A stretch of 33,438 nucleotides of DNA from Mesorhizobium sp. (GTDB taxonomy: Bacteria > Pseudomonadota > Alphaproteobacteria > Rhizobiales > Rhizobiaceae), in the NCBI GenBank assembly GCA_004017275.1, contig SAKE01000040.1, positions 1 through 33,438 on the forward strand, in the 5' to 3' direction. Positions 31,910-33,438 of this stretch are shown here, in pieces; within the stretch, counting starts at the first letter, position 1, and each line of letters starts with the position of its first letter. The notes under the pieces were generated by a model. The model was not told the origin of the DNA. It made no database searches and saw nothing but the letters and a program-made list of their open reading frames with translations. Position numbers and translations under genes: made by a program.

Positions 31910-31953
31910 CTAAAGCGCGTCGTATGAATCCGTTTCAGCGCGACGCGCTTTAG
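31910..31953. repeat. palindromic intergenic element
   Basis: CTAAAGCGCGTCG (31910-31922) and CGACGCGCTTTAG (31941-31953) form a perfect 13-bp inverted repeat with an 18-base loop. The right arm overlaps the stop codon of the DMT transporter (minus strand). The preceding ATGCATAAAAACAAAGAC seems part of the same element, which I recall as a recurrent intergenic repeat in rhizobial genomes. It may end transcription of the transporter gene. Confidence 0.75.
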
Positions 31954-32837
31954 GCGACGACGGTCAGTCGGCGCTTGCGCTGATCCAGCGAGACGATGGT
32001 CAGCCCGCTGCCGACGACCAGCAGGATGCCGCAGACCGCCAGCGCGTTGGGGAATTGCCCGAACACCAGCAGGCCCGAAATGACCGCCCAAACGGTGAAG
32101 CAATAGTAGAACGGCGCCACGGCGCTTGTCGGGCCGACGCGATAGGCCATGAAGATGAAGAAGTGGCCGAAGATCAGGAAAAATCCGGCGCCGGCCATCA
32201 GCAGCAGGTGATGCGTCCCGGGCATGACCCAGCGCTCGGAAACCAGATGCGCTGCACCGGCGCCGATCAGCACCACCACGACGGCCGAAATCGCCACGAT
32301 CATCCCCGGCACCTCGGCCGAGACCCGCCTGCCGGCAAGGTCGCGCGCCGCCGCAAGTGCTGCGTTGGCGAGCGCCAGCAGGGCGTAGACCGAAATGCCT
32401 TGCATGGTCGGTTGCGCCACCATCAAGGCGCCGACGAAGCCGAGCCCGATCAGCGCCATGCGCTGGCCACCGATCCGCTCGCCAAACAGGATCGAGGAGC
32501 CGACCAGCATCAACAGCGGCGTGATCTGTCCGAGCGCGGTGGAATCGGCGATCTGCATGTTCGCGAGCGCGACGACATAGCAAAGGATCGCCGCCAGTTC
32601 GAGCAGGTTCCTGCGCAGCACTTGGCCGTCGAAGATCAGCGGGATCTGCTTGTCGTAGCCCAGAGCGAACAACAGCGGAAAGCCCCAGAGCGCTGCCGCG
32701 GCGCCGCGCAGAAACAGCACTTCGTAGGACGGCAGTCCCGCCGTCGCGAGCTTCATCATCGTGTCGTTGACGAGATACGACCCCGTCGAGACGATCATGA
32801 ACAACGGGCCACGGATCGAGGCAGGGATGAAATGCAT
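31950..32837 (-). CDS. EamA/DMT-family transporter
   Basis: A 295-residue inner-membrane protein with about ten hydrophobic helices in two EamA repeats (about 10-140 and 150-285). Features include the N-terminal half ending SILFGERIGGQRMALIGLGFVG and the second half FFIFMAYRVGPTSAVAPFYY and VFGQFPNALAVCGILLVVG. The family exports metabolites or amino acids; substrate unknown. The stop codon lies inside the palindromic element at 31910-31953. Confidence 0.9.
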   Translation of the reverse strand: MHFIPASIRGPLFMIVSTGSYLVNDTMMKLATAGLPSYEVLFLRGAAAALWGFPLLFALGYDKQIPLIFDGQVLRRNLLELAAILCYVVALANMQIADSTALGQITPLLMLVGSSILFGERIGGQRMALIGLGFVGALMVAQPTMQGISVYALLALANAALAAARDLAGRRVSAEVPGMIVAISAVVVVLIGAGAAHLVSERWVMPGTHHLLLMAGAGFFLIFGHFFIFMAYRVGPTSAVAPFYYCFTVWAVISGLLVFGQFPNALAVCGILLVVGSGLTIVSLDQRKRRLTVVA

Positions 32838-33053
32838 GCGGTCAGGAGATCAGACCTCCGTGACGGCTGCAATGGGCCATGGAGCAGCCCTCAGATCGGA
32901 CAGCAAGAGACAAGGCGAGGGAGTGCAACGCGGCTTTTATCAGCCGGCCCGTCACCCATTCCATTTCACGCTTCGCCTTCCTATATCAGCGCCACATCCC
33001 GCAATCGGATCGATGGTTCGGACCGAGTGAGACGGCACCCGGCCAAAAGACGC

Positions 33054-33082
33054 TTGTGTTTTTTGGCCTTTGTCGCTAATCG
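33054..33082 (+). promoter_or_regulatory. possible housekeeping promoter of tuf
   Basis: TTGTGT (33054-33059), 17 bases, then TAATCG (33077-33082), resembling a -35/-10 pair of the vegetative sigma factor. It lies 49 bases before the tuf start. The rest of the 294-base gap between the transporter and tuf shows no gene. Confidence 0.35.
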
Positions 33083-33131
33083 CCCCGCATTCGACTGAAC
33101 TGAAGGTCCCGGCCGTCCAAGGAAAGAGACT

Positions 33132-33438
33132 ATGGCAAAAGGTAAATTCGAGCGTAACAAGCCTCACGTGAACATCGGCACGATTGGCCACGTCGACCAT
33201 GGCAAGACGTCGCTGACGGCGGCGATCACCAAGTATTTTGGCGAGTACAAGCGCTACGACCAGATCGACGCCGCCCCTGAAGAAAAGGCGCGCGGCATCA
33301 CGATCTCGACGGCACACGTCGAATACGAGACGGCCAACCGCCACTACGCTCACGTCGACTGCCCCGGCCACGCCGACTATGTGAAGAACATGATCACCGG
33401 TGCCGCGCAGATGGACGGCGCGATCCTGGTGGTGTCGG
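33132..33438 (+). CDS. tuf: elongation factor Tu, 5' part
   Basis: The first 102 codons of EF-Tu, cut by the window edge. It starts MAKGKFERNKPHVNIGTIGH, and the P-loop GHVDHGKT (about residues 19-26), the switch I segment RGITI and the G3 motif DCPGH are intact. EF-Tu brings aminoacyl-tRNA to the ribosome with GTP. AAAGAG lies six bases before the ATG at 33132. There is no fusA upstream, so this is not the str-operon copy arrangement. Confidence 0.97.
   Translation, partial: MAKGKFERNKPHVNIGTIGHVDHGKTSLTAAITKYFGEYKRYDQIDAAPEEKARGITISTAHVEYETANRHYAHVDCPGHADYVKNMITGAAQMDGAILVVS

Overview
The window looks like chromosome of a Mesorhizobium-type alphaproteobacterium (Rhizobiales). This rests on the GC-rich codon use, the families present (small stress proteins, DUF1236, DUF2934, DUF6894-like, a fused isoaspartyl methyltransferase/erythromycin esterase), GGAAC-N16/17-GTT promoters of the EcfG type, and a rhizobial-looking palindromic intergenic repeat. 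The assignment is by recognition; no database search was run.

Layout. The left edge (1-50) holds two imperfect direct repeats that resemble an insertion-sequence end. It is followed by a tartronate semialdehyde reductase gene (120-1004), an inverted pair of 7-bp tandem repeat arrays (1016-1142), rlmB (minus strand) and tRNA-Tyr(GTA). At the right end come tRNA-Gly(TCC) at 30506-30579, a YidB-like gene, a GlsB-type membrane protein gene, a 45-residue membrane peptide gene, a DMT transporter gene and the 5' part of tuf. Housekeeping genes thus flank about 28 kb of mostly accessory genes lying between the two tRNA genes.

The central 28 kb mixes enzymes with many very small proteins. From left to right: a 61-aa protein and a proline-rich 53-aa protein read divergently from two EcfG-like promoters; a probably broken cupin gene; a solitary nuoD; several small secreted, zinc-ribbon or membrane proteins; a PEBP-family protein; a PCMT-erythromycin esterase fusion; the phosphoketolase-acetate kinase operon (xfp-ackA); an L,D-transpeptidase; a tightly overlapped three-gene operon of type III polyketide synthase, methyltransferase and FAD oxidoreductase; an isocitrate lyase-superfamily enzyme with a perfect EcfG-like promoter; a histidine-rich membrane protein; a Crp/Fnr regulator; an orphan receiver protein; a second small protein paralogous to the first 61-aa one; KTSC, GFA and PRC-barrel proteins; a LysE exporter; an AlkB-like dioxygenase; an alpha/beta hydrolase; a repeat-bearing DUF1236 protein; an MgtC-like protein; and an SbmA/BacA-like ABC transporter.

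Working hypothesis: this is a general-stress-response accessory region. Nine sites with GGAAC spaced 16-17 bases from (C)GTT lie correctly oriented upstream of small or stress-type genes; three match GGAAC-N16-CGTT exactly. The phosphoketolase branch would feed acetyl phosphate and acetate. The type III PKS operon, similar in gene content to the phenolic-lipid srs operon of Streptomyces, could make a modified polyketide or membrane phenolic lipid. No sigma-EcfG, PhyR or NepR gene is in the window, so control would be in trans.
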